Shown here piece after piece: positions 41,618 through 48,410 of a stretch of DNA of 48,410 nucleotides. This DNA is from JAGQSZ01 sp049647585 (GTDB taxonomy: Bacteria > Actinomycetota > Acidimicrobiia > Acidimicrobiales > Microtrichaceae). The notes under the pieces are model-generated. The model was not told the origin of the DNA, ran no database searches, and was given only the letters and a program-made list of their open reading frames with translations. How positions within the stretch are numbered: the stretch's first letter is position 1; each line of letters starts with the position of its first letter. A program made the position numbers and the translations under genes. The stretch covers positions 1 through 48,410 of the forward strand of contig JBARXY010000009.1 in NCBI GenBank assembly GCA_049647585.1. The letters are read 5' to 3'.

Positions 41618-41738
41618 CCCCGTTTTGACCAAGCGTCCAGCTACGATCACGTCCACGTCGGCGGCTTTCGCACTTGCGTCCCCGCAGGCATCGGAACAGT
41701 GGATCTGCAGTGGTTTCAGGAGCCCCGAGCCCCCGCCT

Positions 41739-41767
41739 TTGATCGCGCGGGCACGGTCCACTATTGT
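41739..41767 (+). promoter_or_regulatory. Putative infA operon promoter (TTGATC-17-TATTGT)
   Basis: TTGATC at 41739-41744 and TATTGT at 41762-41767 with a 17-base spacer, in the 244-nt gap after adk. The leader to the infA start would be about 88 nt. Confidence 0.65.
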
Positions 41768-41861
41768 TGTCCGTCGGCCCGCGCCGCGCCTTAGTGCCGG
41801 TGCGCGTCATTTCGTTCCCGCAACTGTCCCACCCCCGGGGCCGCATCAGGAGGACCCAGCT

Positions 41862-42086
41862 CTGGCAAAGCCCAAGGAAGACGCCATCGTCTTGGAAGGT
41901 ACGGTCGTCGAACCGCTTCCAAACGCCATGTTCCGGGTGGAACTCGAGAACGGACACAAGGTGTTGGCGCATATCTCCGGAAAGATGCGGATGCACTACA
42001 TCCGAATCCTGCCCGGGGACCGGGTCCAGGTGGAGCTGACTCCCTATGACCTGTCCCGCGGGAGAATTACCTACCGCTACAAGTGA
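41862..42086 (+). CDS. infA: Translation initiation factor IF-1, apparent CTG start
   Basis: IF-1 binds the A site during initiation. The 74-residue OB-fold protein reads AKPKEDAIVLEGTVVEPLP after its first codon and ends RGRITYRYK, as usual. The codon where the family begins is CTG (41862), with a perfect AGGAGG at 41848-41853, eight bases upstream. No ATG, GTG or TTG lies close by in frame: the next internal candidate is a TTG ten codons in, which would remove the first strand, and the upstream frame to 41625 has no homology and crosses the promoter. A CTG start is therefore the best reading. Confidence 0.9.
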   Translation: MAKPKEDAIVLEGTVVEPLPNAMFRVELENGHKVLAHISGKMRMHYIRILPGDRVQVELTPYDLSRGRITYRYK

Positions 42087-42132
42087 TTGCCCCAGGCGAT
42101 CAAATGGGCTGCACGCCAGCCCGGAGAGACCG

Positions 42133-42246
42133 ATGAAGGTTCGACCCAGCGTCAAGAAAATCTGTGAAAAGTGCAGAGTGATCCGCCGTAACGGGCGTGT
42201 GATGGTCATCTGCGAAAACCCGCGCCATAAGCAGCGTCAGGGCTAG
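42133..42246 (+). CDS. rpmJ: 50S ribosomal protein L36 (bL36), zinc form
   Basis: A 37-residue zinc-ribbon protein of the 50S subunit. The CxxC of KKICEKC, the later cysteine in VMVICEN and the histidine in PRHKQRQG make the C3H site complete. It follows infA by 46 bases and precedes rpsM by ten. Confidence 0.97.
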   Translation: MKVRPSVKKICEKCRVIRRNGRVMVICENPRHKQRQG

Positions 42247-42256
42247 GAAGGACACC

Positions 42257-42634
42257 ATGGCACGCATTGCCGGCGTAGACATCCCGCGTGAAAAGCGTCT
42301 TGTCATTTCGCTCACCTATATCTACGGAATTGGCCGCACGCAGTCAGAACAGATCTGCGCTGCGACCGAGATCAACGAGTCGACCCGTGTTCGGGACCTC
42401 ACCGACGCCGAAGTCACCCGACTTCGCGGCTGGATCGAGGAGAACGTCAAGGTCGAGGGTGACCTCCGACGTGAGGTGTCCCAGAACATCAAGCGCAAGA
42501 TGGAGATCGGCTGCTACCAGGGCCTACGTCACCGTCGTGGCCTTCCCGTTCACGGCCAGCGCACCCACACCAATGCCCGCACCCGTAAGGGTCCAAAGAA
42601 GACCGTCGCCGGTAAGAAGAAGGTCCGCAAGTAA
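42257..42634 (+). CDS. rpsM: 30S ribosomal protein S13 (uS13)
   Basis: Head protein forming intersubunit bridges; 125 residues. MARIAGVDIPREKR at the start, GIGRTQSEQIC, and GLRHRRGLPVHGQRTHTNAR are diagnostic. AGGAAGGAC precedes the ATG. One-base overlap with rpsK. Confidence 0.97.
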   Translation: MARIAGVDIPREKRLVISLTYIYGIGRTQSEQICAATEINESTRVRDLTDAEVTRLRGWIEENVKVEGDLRREVSQNIKRKMEIGCYQGLRHRRGLPVHGQRTHTNARTRKGPKKTVAGKKKVRK

Positions 42635-43032
42635 TGGCAAAGCCACCTCCCGGGGGTCGTCGTCCCCGTAAGAAGGAGCGCAAGAACGTCACATACGGCG
42701 TCGCGCACATCAAGTCCTCCTTCAACAACACGATCGTCTCGATCACCGACCAGGACGGCAACGTCCTGTCCTGGGCCTCGGCCGGGAACGTCGGATTCAA
42801 GGGCTCACGCAAGTCCACTCCGTTCGCCGCTCAGATGGCAGCCGAGCAGGCCGCACGTCGGGCAATGGAACACGGAGTCCGCAAGGTCGATGTCGTTGTC
42901 AAGGGTCCGGGTTCGGGCCGTGAGACAGCGATTCGTTCGATCCAGACAGTCGGCATCGAAGTCACGGGAATCAAGGACGTGACCCCGGTTCCGCACAATG
43001 GTTGCCGCCCCAAGAAGCGTCGGAGGCTCTGA
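42634..43032 (+). CDS. rpsK: 30S ribosomal protein S11 (uS11)
   Basis: Platform protein lining the Shine-Dalgarno cleft; 132 residues. HIKSSFNNTIVSITDQDGN, FKGSRKSTPFAAQMAAEQA and VTPVPHNGCRPKKRRRL are diagnostic. Three bases lie between its stop and rpsD. Confidence 0.97.
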   Translation: MAKPPPGGRRPRKKERKNVTYGVAHIKSSFNNTIVSITDQDGNVLSWASAGNVGFKGSRKSTPFAAQMAAEQAARRAMEHGVRKVDVVVKGPGSGRETAIRSIQTVGIEVTGIKDVTPVPHNGCRPKKRRRL

Positions 43033-43035
43033 GAG

Positions 43036-43653
43036 ATGTCCCGTTACACAGGACCACGCGCACGCGTGTCACGACGCCTCGGCACCAACATCTGGGGTAC
43101 CGCCGGCGAGAACAAGGCGATGGAGAATCGTCCGTACCCTCCCGGGGAGCACGGTCGTACCCGCCGCCGCGGCAATGTCAGCGAGTACCTCCTGCAGATG
43201 CAGGAAAAGCAGAAGGCCCGGTTCGCCTACGGACTTACCGAGCGCCAGTTCCGCAATCTTTACGCCGAGGCAAACCGTCGTCATGGCGTCACGGGTGAAA
43301 ACCTGCTGCGCTACTGCGAACTCCGTCTCGACAACGTCGTGTACCGGGCCGGTTGGGGTTCAACCCGCCCGCAGGCGCGTCAGTTCGTCAACCACGGCCA
43401 TGTCGATGTCAACGGCCGTCGGGTCGACATCTGTAGCTACCGGGTCCGCAAGGGCGACGTCGTCACTCTCAGGACGAAGTCCCGCGAGATGATCATCGTT
43501 CAGCACAACATGGACACGCTCGGTCGTACACCTCCGCCGTGGCTCGAAGCTGCCGACGGCGGCATGGAAGTCACCGTCAGGGAACTTCCGCTGCGCGAGC
43601 ACATCGACGTGCCTGTCCGCGAGCAGCTGATCGTAGAGCTCTACTCCAAGTAA
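43036..43653 (+). CDS. rpsD: 30S ribosomal protein S4 (uS4), zinc-free form
   Basis: Assembly initiator of the 30S body; 205 residues. The N-terminal zinc cysteines found in some S4 proteins are absent (RLGTNIWGTAGENK region). The S4 RNA-binding domain, with LRLDNVVYRAGWGSTRPQARQ, is complete. It precedes rpoA by 60 bases. Confidence 0.97.
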   Translation: MSRYTGPRARVSRRLGTNIWGTAGENKAMENRPYPPGEHGRTRRRGNVSEYLLQMQEKQKARFAYGLTERQFRNLYAEANRRHGVTGENLLRYCELRLDNVVYRAGWGSTRPQARQFVNHGHVDVNGRRVDICSYRVRKGDVVTLRTKSREMIIVQHNMDTLGRTPPPWLEAADGGMEVTVRELPLREHIDVPVREQLIVELYSK

Positions 43654-43713
43654 TTCCTGGGCTCCGCCCACACCGACCCCGTCCGCAAATCGTTTATCCG
43701 AGGTACGTAACAG

Positions 43714-44649
43714 ATGCTCGTCATTCAGCGCCCCACCGTGGAGGCTATCGGCGAGGAAGACGGCAACCTTCAGAGGTTCGCCATCGGCCCGCTCGAGCCA
43801 GGCTTCGGCCACACGCTCGGCAACTCCCTCCGCCGCACACTGCTCTCGTCCATTCCGGGCGCGGCCATCACCCAGGTTCGTTTCGACGAAGCCCTCCACG
43901 AGTTCGACACGATCTCTGGTGTGGCCGAGGACGTTACGGACATCATCCTTAACTTCAAGGATGTCGTGCTGACCTCGACCCAGGACGTTCCGGTCACCTT
44001 GCGACTCGACATCAACGGTCCGTCCGAGGTCACCGCTGCCGACATCCTTCCGAACGCCGATATCGAGATCCTCAATACCGATCTCCACCTGGCGTCCGTC
44101 AACGATGCAGGCCGCATCTCGGTGGACATCACCGTCGAGCGTGGCAAGGGCTACCAGTCGGGAAGCAAGCAGACCGGGACCACGATCGGTGTGATTCCGA
44201 TCGACGCGATCTTCTCGCCGGTCCGCCGTGTGTCCTTCACCGTCGAGCCCACCCGTGTCGAACAGTCGACCGACTATGACCGCCTCGTGCTCGAGATCGA
44301 AACCGACGGCTCGCTCACCCCTCGTGAAGCTCTGGCTTCCTCCGGGGCGACGCTGAGGGCGCTGGTCCAGCTGGTCGAAGAAATGTCCGACGAGCCCGAG
44401 GGTCTGACCCTCACCGAGGCCGTCGCCACACCGACGAGTTCACCCGAACTTGAACGCTCGATCGAGGAGCTCGACCTGTCCGAGCGTCCCCGTAACTGCC
44501 TCAAGCGCGCCCAGGTCAACACGCTCGGCGAACTTCTCGCCAAGAGCGAGGACGACCTACTTGCCATTACAAACTTCGGCCAGAAGTCGCTCGATGAAGT
44601 CATCGAGAAGCTCGACGAGCTGGGTCTCTCGCTCAGTGGCAGAGATTGA
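43714..44649 (+). CDS. rpoA: DNA-directed RNA polymerase subunit alpha
   Basis: Alpha subunit, 311 residues. The N-terminal domain (LEPGFGHTLGNSLRRTLLSS) dimerises and binds beta and beta'. A flexible linker near 225-240 leads to the C-terminal domain with RPRNCLKRAQVNTLGEL and FGQKSLDEV, which binds UP elements and activators; the DNA-contacting arginine is present. GAGGT lies about nine bases before the ATG. Confidence 0.97.
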   Translation: MLVIQRPTVEAIGEEDGNLQRFAIGPLEPGFGHTLGNSLRRTLLSSIPGAAITQVRFDEALHEFDTISGVAEDVTDIILNFKDVVLTSTQDVPVTLRLDINGPSEVTAADILPNADIEILNTDLHLASVNDAGRISVDITVERGKGYQSGSKQTGTTIGVIPIDAIFSPVRRVSFTVEPTRVEQSTDYDRLVLEIETDGSLTPREALASSGATLRALVQLVEEMSDEPEGLTLTEAVATPTSSPELERSIEELDLSERPRNCLKRAQVNTLGELLAKSEDDLLAITNFGQKSLDEVIEKLDELGLSLSGRD

Positions 44650-44667
44650 TAAAGAGGAACTGTTTCA

Positions 44668-45024
44668 ATGCCTGCAACTCCCAAGAAGGGTCGTCGTTTC
44701 GGCGGCAACGCCAAACACCAGCGCCTGATGATGGCCAACCTTGTCTGTTCGCTGGTCGCTTCCCCGACGGGGATCGTGACCACCGAGGCCAAGGCGAAGG
44801 CCGTTCGTCCGATCGCAGAGAAGATGATCACCAAGGCCCGCAAGGGCGGCCTGCACAACCACCGTCAACTCCTCGCCTATTTGGGTGACCAGGAGATCGT
44901 GGCCAAGCTCGTCGACGAGGTCGGACCCCGTTATTCGGATCGTCCGGGTGGTTACACCCGCATCCTCAAGCTCGGTCCACGCCAGGGTGACAACGCTCCG
45001 ATGGCGAAGCTCGAACTCGTCTGA
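44668..45024 (+). CDS. rplQ: 50S ribosomal protein L17 (bL17)
   Basis: Tunnel-exit protein; 118 residues. FGGNAKHQRLMMANLVCSL and TEAKAKAVRPIAEKMITKA are diagnostic. AGAGGAAC precedes the ATG. It closes the infA-to-rplQ unit and is followed by a strong hairpin. Confidence 0.96.
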   Translation: MPATPKKGRRFGGNAKHQRLMMANLVCSLVASPTGIVTTEAKAKAVRPIAEKMITKARKGGLHNHRQLLAYLGDQEIVAKLVDEVGPRYSDRPGGYTRILKLGPRQGDNAPMAKLELV

Positions 45025-45050
45025 TTTCAGCAAACTCGTCTTACTCACGG

Positions 45051-45908
45051 ATGTGTGAACAGAACTGTGAAGAGCCGCCCGAAGTGGGCGGCTCTTGCGC
45101 GTCCGGCAAGACAAGGGTCTGTCTGCGGATGTCCTACCACGGTGGCGCCTTCCGGGGCTTCGCCGAGAACCGCGACGTCCGCACCGTTGCTGGCGAGCTG
45201 AGGCCCAAGCTAGAGAAGATCTACCGCCAGCCGATCGTGTTGACCTGCGCCGGCAGAACCGACGCGGGCGTACACGCCCGGGATCAGGCCGTCACCTTCG
45301 ACGTGGTTGACTCCCTCGTCGAACCGGCGAGGCTCCGCAAGTCGCTCAACTCGTTCCTGGCGCCCAACGTCGTAGTGCGCTCGGTCGAGATTGTCGATCC
45401 TCGCTTCGATGCGCGCTACGCAGCGCTCTGGCGCCGCTACCGCTACAGCGTCCTCAACACCGAGCTGCCAGACCCCTTCATGGCCGATTCGGCCTGGTGG
45501 GTGCACGAGAAGATGGATCTCGACGCAATGAACCAGGCGGTGTCCAAGTTGATCGGCCTCCACGACTTCTCGACCTTCTGTCGTAAGGCGACGACTCCCA
45601 ACGCAACGATGATGCGTCGGCTTTTGCTGGCCGAATGGACCGAACGTTCAACCGGCGAAGGCCGACCCCCGGTCCTCCAGTTCGACATCGCGGCCTCGGC
45701 TTTCTGCCATCAGATGGTGCGCAGCATCGTCGGCTTCTCGATCGACATCGGCCGGGGACACTTCCGGGTGGACCAGGTCGATGAGATCCTCGAAGGGCGC
45801 GACAGGTCCCTGTCGGGAAATATCGCCCCACCCCAGGGACTATGCCTCTGGGAAGTTGGCTACCCGGGTGATCCGGAACCGCCCTGGCTGCGGTCCTTCA
45901 CGCAGTGA
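45051..45908 (+). CDS. truA: tRNA pseudouridine(38-40) synthase TruA
   Basis: Makes pseudouridine at positions 38-40 of tRNA anticodon arms. The catalytic aspartate lies in AGRTDAGVHARDQ (Asp71), followed by LWRRYRYSV and HDFSTFCRK. The usual FxGxQ motif of the first strand is FRGFAEN. The start is uncertain: the ATG at 45051 has no clear ribosome binding site and the first codons span an 11-bp hairpin (45070-45096); a GTG at 45084 or ATG at 45129 are alternatives, the last cutting into the first strand. I keep 45051 as the longest frame. Confidence 0.88.
   Translation: MCEQNCEEPPEVGGSCASGKTRVCLRMSYHGGAFRGFAENRDVRTVAGELRPKLEKIYRQPIVLTCAGRTDAGVHARDQAVTFDVVDSLVEPARLRKSLNSFLAPNVVVRSVEIVDPRFDARYAALWRRYRYSVLNTELPDPFMADSAWWVHEKMDLDAMNQAVSKLIGLHDFSTFCRKATTPNATMMRRLLLAEWTERSTGEGRPPVLQFDIAASAFCHQMVRSIVGFSIDIGRGHFRVDQVDEILEGRDRSLSGNIAPPQGLCLWEVGYPGDPEPPWLRSFTQ
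45070..45096 (+). terminator. Strong hairpin after rplQ overlapping truA 5' end
   Basis: AAGAGCCGCCC (45070-45080) pairs perfectly with GGGCGGCTCTT (45086-45096) around a 5-base loop. By position it looks like the terminator of the rpoA-rplQ unit, without a T tract. Confidence 0.65.
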
Positions 45909-45932
45909 ACAGCGACCTCAGTGCGGGCCCAC

Positions 45933-45962
45933 TTGCCGTGTCGAAACGGTGACCGCTACTGT
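45933..45962 (+). promoter_or_regulatory. Putative rplM-rpsI promoter (TTGCCG-18-TACTGT)
   Basis: TTGCCG at 45933-45938 and TACTGT at 45957-45962 with an 18-base spacer lie just after truA. The leader to rplM would be close to 90 nt. Confidence 0.55.
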
Positions 45963-46055
45963 GTCACGTCGGCCGTACGCCCATTGGCGAGCGCGTCCGC
46001 AAGATCGGTCGGGCGCAACAGGCAGCAGCCGTCGCCCGCAACAGAGGCAGAAAGA

Positions 46056-46514
46056 GTGAGCGCAGTGCGCACCTATACCCCCAAAGAATCAGAGATCGAA
46101 CGCTCATGGTTCGTCGTTGACGCTGAAGGACTGACGCTGGGCCGCATGGCCACAGAGGTCGCTCGGATCCTGCGAGGGAAGCACAAGCCCACGTTCAGCC
46201 AGCACATAGACACCGGTGACCACGTCATCGTCATCAACGCCGCCAAGGTCGCAATGACCCCGGGTAAGGCCGAGAAGAAGATGGTTCACCATCACACCGG
46301 CTACATCGGCGGAATCCGCTCGACGACCTATGCCGCCGACATGGAGCGCAAGCCCGAAGAGGCTGTGCGACGCACGATCAAGGGCATGGTTCCCAAGAAT
46401 CGCCTCGGTCGTCAGATGTTGACCAAGCTCAAGGTGTACCCGGGCCCGACGCATCCCCATGCGGCGCAGAAGCCCCAGACACTCGAAATTCCTCACGCCC
46501 GCGCACGCTCGTAA
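46056..46514 (+). CDS. rplM: 50S ribosomal protein L13 (uL13)
   Basis: Early-assembly 50S protein; 152 residues. RTYTPKESEIERSWFVVDA at the start, GKHKPTFSQHIDTGDHVIV and GMVPKNRLGRQM are diagnostic. Two GTG starts nine bases apart are possible; 46056 has AGAGG upstream, 46065 would begin directly at the conserved RTYTPK. Operon with rpsI, 14 bases downstream. Confidence 0.95.
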   Translation: MSAVRTYTPKESEIERSWFVVDAEGLTLGRMATEVARILRGKHKPTFSQHIDTGDHVIVINAAKVAMTPGKAEKKMVHHHTGYIGGIRSTTYAADMERKPEEAVRRTIKGMVPKNRLGRQMLTKLKVYPGPTHPHAAQKPQTLEIPHARARS

Positions 46515-46528
46515 CGGAGATCAGTCGA

Positions 46529-46921
46529 ATGACCAAGCCTCTTTCCCAGTCCACCGGTCGTCGCAAGCGTGCCGTTGCCCGTGTCCGCATCCGTCCCGGT
46601 GCAGGCGCAATCACGATCAACAAGCGTCCGCTCGAGGATTACTTCCCGAACGCAACGCACCGCATGATCCTCTCGGAGCCCCTCCGGCTCACCGAGACCG
46701 CCGAGACCTATGACATCGACGCCACCCTTCACGGTGGGGGAGTCACCGGCCAGGCCGGAGCCATCCGTCTGGGCATTGCACGTGGGCTGATCGCCATCGA
46801 TCCCGAACTGCGCGGCGCTCTCAAGCGTGCCGGTTTCCTCTCCCGCGATGCCCGCGAGAAGGAATCCAAGAAGTACGGACTCAAGAAGGCCCGTAAGGCT
46901 CCGCAGTACTCCAAGCGCTGA
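46529..46921 (+). CDS. rpsI: 30S ribosomal protein S9 (uS9)
   Basis: Its C-terminal tail reaches the P-site tRNA; 130 residues. STGRRKRAVARVRIRPG, GGGVTGQAGAIRLGIARGL and the basic end KARKAPQYSKR are diagnostic. CGGAGA precedes the ATG by eight bases. Confidence 0.97.
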   Translation: MTKPLSQSTGRRKRAVARVRIRPGAGAITINKRPLEDYFPNATHRMILSEPLRLTETAETYDIDATLHGGGVTGQAGAIRLGIARGLIAIDPELRGALKRAGFLSRDAREKESKKYGLKKARKAPQYSKR

Positions 46922-46946
46922 TCGGCGCGGGTTCGGCCTGCGCAGG

Positions 46947-48302
46947 ATGCCAATCCGCAAGATGCATATCGGTTTTGGTACGGACGGCGTACGCGGCGTT
47001 GCCAATACGGCGCTGACCGTGGAGTTGGCCGTTGCCATCGGCCGCGCCGCTGTCCGGGTCTTCCCAACTTCGTCGGTAGTGATCGGTCGCGACACCAGGC
47101 GGTCGGGATCCATGTTGGAACTGGCTGTCGCCGCTGGCGTCTGCGCCGAGGGTGCCGACGCGATCCTCATGGGGGTCACACCGACTCCAGCGGTCGCAGC
47201 CGCATCGGCACGGGAACAGATCACCGGGATCATGATCTCGGCCTCGCACAACCCCTTTGCTGACAACGGAATCAAGTTGTTCGCACCCGGTGGGCTCAAA
47301 CTGAGCGACGCCGAGCAGGATGCGGTCGAAACCCAGATTACCGAACTCCTCCGCGAGGGGGTCCATGCCGGCCCCTCGGGGGCGGATATCGGCGTGGTGC
47401 AGATTGATGAAGACCGCTCCTCGTTGTACTTGGATGAGGTCGCGGCGGCTCTGGATGGTCGCTCCCTGGCCGGCCTGCACATGGTCGTGGACTGCGCAAA
47501 CGGGTCAAACGTCGAACTGGCTCCCGGATTTCTGCGCAGACTTGGCGCACAGGTCGAGGTGATCGGCGACGATCCGGACGGGGTGAACATCAACGCTGGG
47601 TGCGGGTCTACCGATGTCGGGCCACTCGCCGAGCGGGTGCTGGCCACAGGCGCCGACGTCGGCATCGCCTTCGACGGGGACGCGGACCGGCTCATTGCCG
47701 TCGACCACACCGGTGCAGTTGTCGACGGGGACCACATCATCGCCCTGTGCGCACTCGATCTGGCAGAACGCTCGAAGCTGGCCGGCAACACCGTTGTCGT
47801 CACCGTCATGTCGAACCTCGGGTTCTTCCGAGCGATGGACGAGGCGGGGATCAAGGTCGTGGCCACCCCGGTGGGGGACCGTCACGTGCTCCAGGCGATG
47901 GCCGAGGGCGGGTACTCGCTCGGCGGGGAGCAGTCGGGCCACATCATCTACAGCGATGTCTCCACCACTGGCGACGGTCTGCTCGCCGCGGTGATGCTCC
48001 TGGACCTACTAAAGCGCTCGGGGCGGACACTCGCCGAGTGCTCGGCGGCGGCCATGACACGGCTTCCCCAGGTGCTGTTGAACGTTCCGGTCGACGGCGA
48101 CGCTGCAACGGCGGTCGCGGGTCTGGTCGACCACGTGGCCGAGGCCGAAGCCGAACTCGGTGCTGACGGTCGGGTCCTGGTTCGTGCCTCGGGAACCGAG
48201 CCTCTGGTGCGGGTGATGGTCGAGGCCGTCGACGCAACCGTCGCCCAGAATGTTGCGGACCGTCTCGCCGGCCACGTGGCCGGCCGCCTGGCCCAGAACT
48301 AG
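46947..48302 (+). CDS. glmM: Phosphoglucosamine mutase GlmM
   Basis: Converts glucosamine-6-phosphate to glucosamine-1-phosphate for UDP-GlcNAc and peptidoglycan. The phosphoserine loop is ISASHNPFADNGIK (Ser100), the metal loop FDGDADR, the sugar-binding loop GGEQSGH and the phosphate-binding RASGTEPLVRVM, all intact. Length is 451 from the ATG at 46947; an ATG at 46962 sits closer to the conserved HIGFGTDGVRG and neither has a good ribosome binding site. It follows rpsI by 25 bases and may be read from the rplM promoter, the usual actinobacterial arrangement. Confidence 0.95.
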   Translation: MPIRKMHIGFGTDGVRGVANTALTVELAVAIGRAAVRVFPTSSVVIGRDTRRSGSMLELAVAAGVCAEGADAILMGVTPTPAVAAASAREQITGIMISASHNPFADNGIKLFAPGGLKLSDAEQDAVETQITELLREGVHAGPSGADIGVVQIDEDRSSLYLDEVAAALDGRSLAGLHMVVDCANGSNVELAPGFLRRLGAQVEVIGDDPDGVNINAGCGSTDVGPLAERVLATGADVGIAFDGDADRLIAVDHTGAVVDGDHIIALCALDLAERSKLAGNTVVVTVMSNLGFFRAMDEAGIKVVATPVGDRHVLQAMAEGGYSLGGEQSGHIIYSDVSTTGDGLLAAVMLLDLLKRSGRTLAECSAAAMTRLPQVLLNVPVDGDAATAVAGLVDHVAEAEAELGADGRVLVRASGTEPLVRVMVEAVDATVAQNVADRLAGHVAGRLAQN

Positions 48303-48410
48303 GTGGTTAGGTTCCAAGCGGTCAGTGGTCGAAGGCCATGATTGGCGCAGCACTTAACGGGTGAACGCTCGCTCTCACGTCCGATCCCCACGTTCTGGCT
48401 GTCGTTGAGA
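48303..48410. other. Non-coding tail after glmM
   Basis: The last 108 bases contain no ORF start that I can support and no clear hairpin. Confidence 0.4.

Noticed and set aside
41625..41861. N-terminal extension of IF-1 from 41625
   Set aside because: The extension is not IF-1-like and crosses the promoter and the AGGAGG site.

Overview
The window is high-GC DNA from an Actinomycetota chromosome. The pointers are a DUF222/HNH (13E12-type) endonuclease gene, an actinobacterial gene order from secY through adk, infA, rpmJ, rpsM, rpsK, rpsD, rpoA, rplQ, truA, rplM and rpsI to glmM, compact RpoB and RpoC of about 1,190 and 1,320 residues, and frequent GTG and TTG starts. A deep lineage such as Acidimicrobiia is my guess; nothing in the window proves it.

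Positions 1-15.4 kb are an accessory and metabolic flank. They hold a 5'-truncated DUF222/HNH gene; a molybdenum-cofactor cluster (MOSC protein, moaA, a MoaD-MogA fusion, moaE) that ends in an AlkB-like dioxygenase; a class III adenylate cyclase on the minus strand; an SDR oxidoreductase with a PaaI-type thioesterase; a secreted membrane-anchored protein; a fatty acid desaturase; an RlmI-like methyltransferase; a lipoprotein of the glycerophosphodiester phosphodiesterase family; and a minus-strand pair of FGGY sugar kinase and PLP-dependent decarboxylase/lyase. Six first genes here have a TANNNT hexamer 6-7 nt before the start codon, the layout of leaderless transcripts.

Positions 15.4-48.3 kb are a nearly continuous transcription/translation superlocus on the plus strand: rplJ-rplL, a terminator, tandem promoters and rpoB-rpoC, rpsL-rpsG-fusA, tuf, rpsJ, the rplC-to-rplO S10/spc run, secY-adk, infA-rpmJ-rpsM-rpsK-rpsD-rpoA-rplQ, truA, rplM-rpsI and glmM. 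Most junctions inside the S10/spc run overlap by 1-4 nt or have only a few bases between genes, as expected for coupled translation. Transcription-unit starts carry recognisable -35/-10 pairs and long leaders.

The most unusual observations are: RpoC has lost all four cysteines of its second zinc site while keeping the first; infA appears to start at CTG behind a perfect Shine-Dalgarno sequence; MoaD is fused to MogA so that its Gly-Gly terminus is internal; a 344-nt spacer with strong hairpins and an embedded promoter separates rpsJ from rplC; uL10, uL22 and uS3 carry long tails; and there are two contrasting promoter architectures. I found no tRNA, rRNA, CRISPR array, insertion sequence or prophage.
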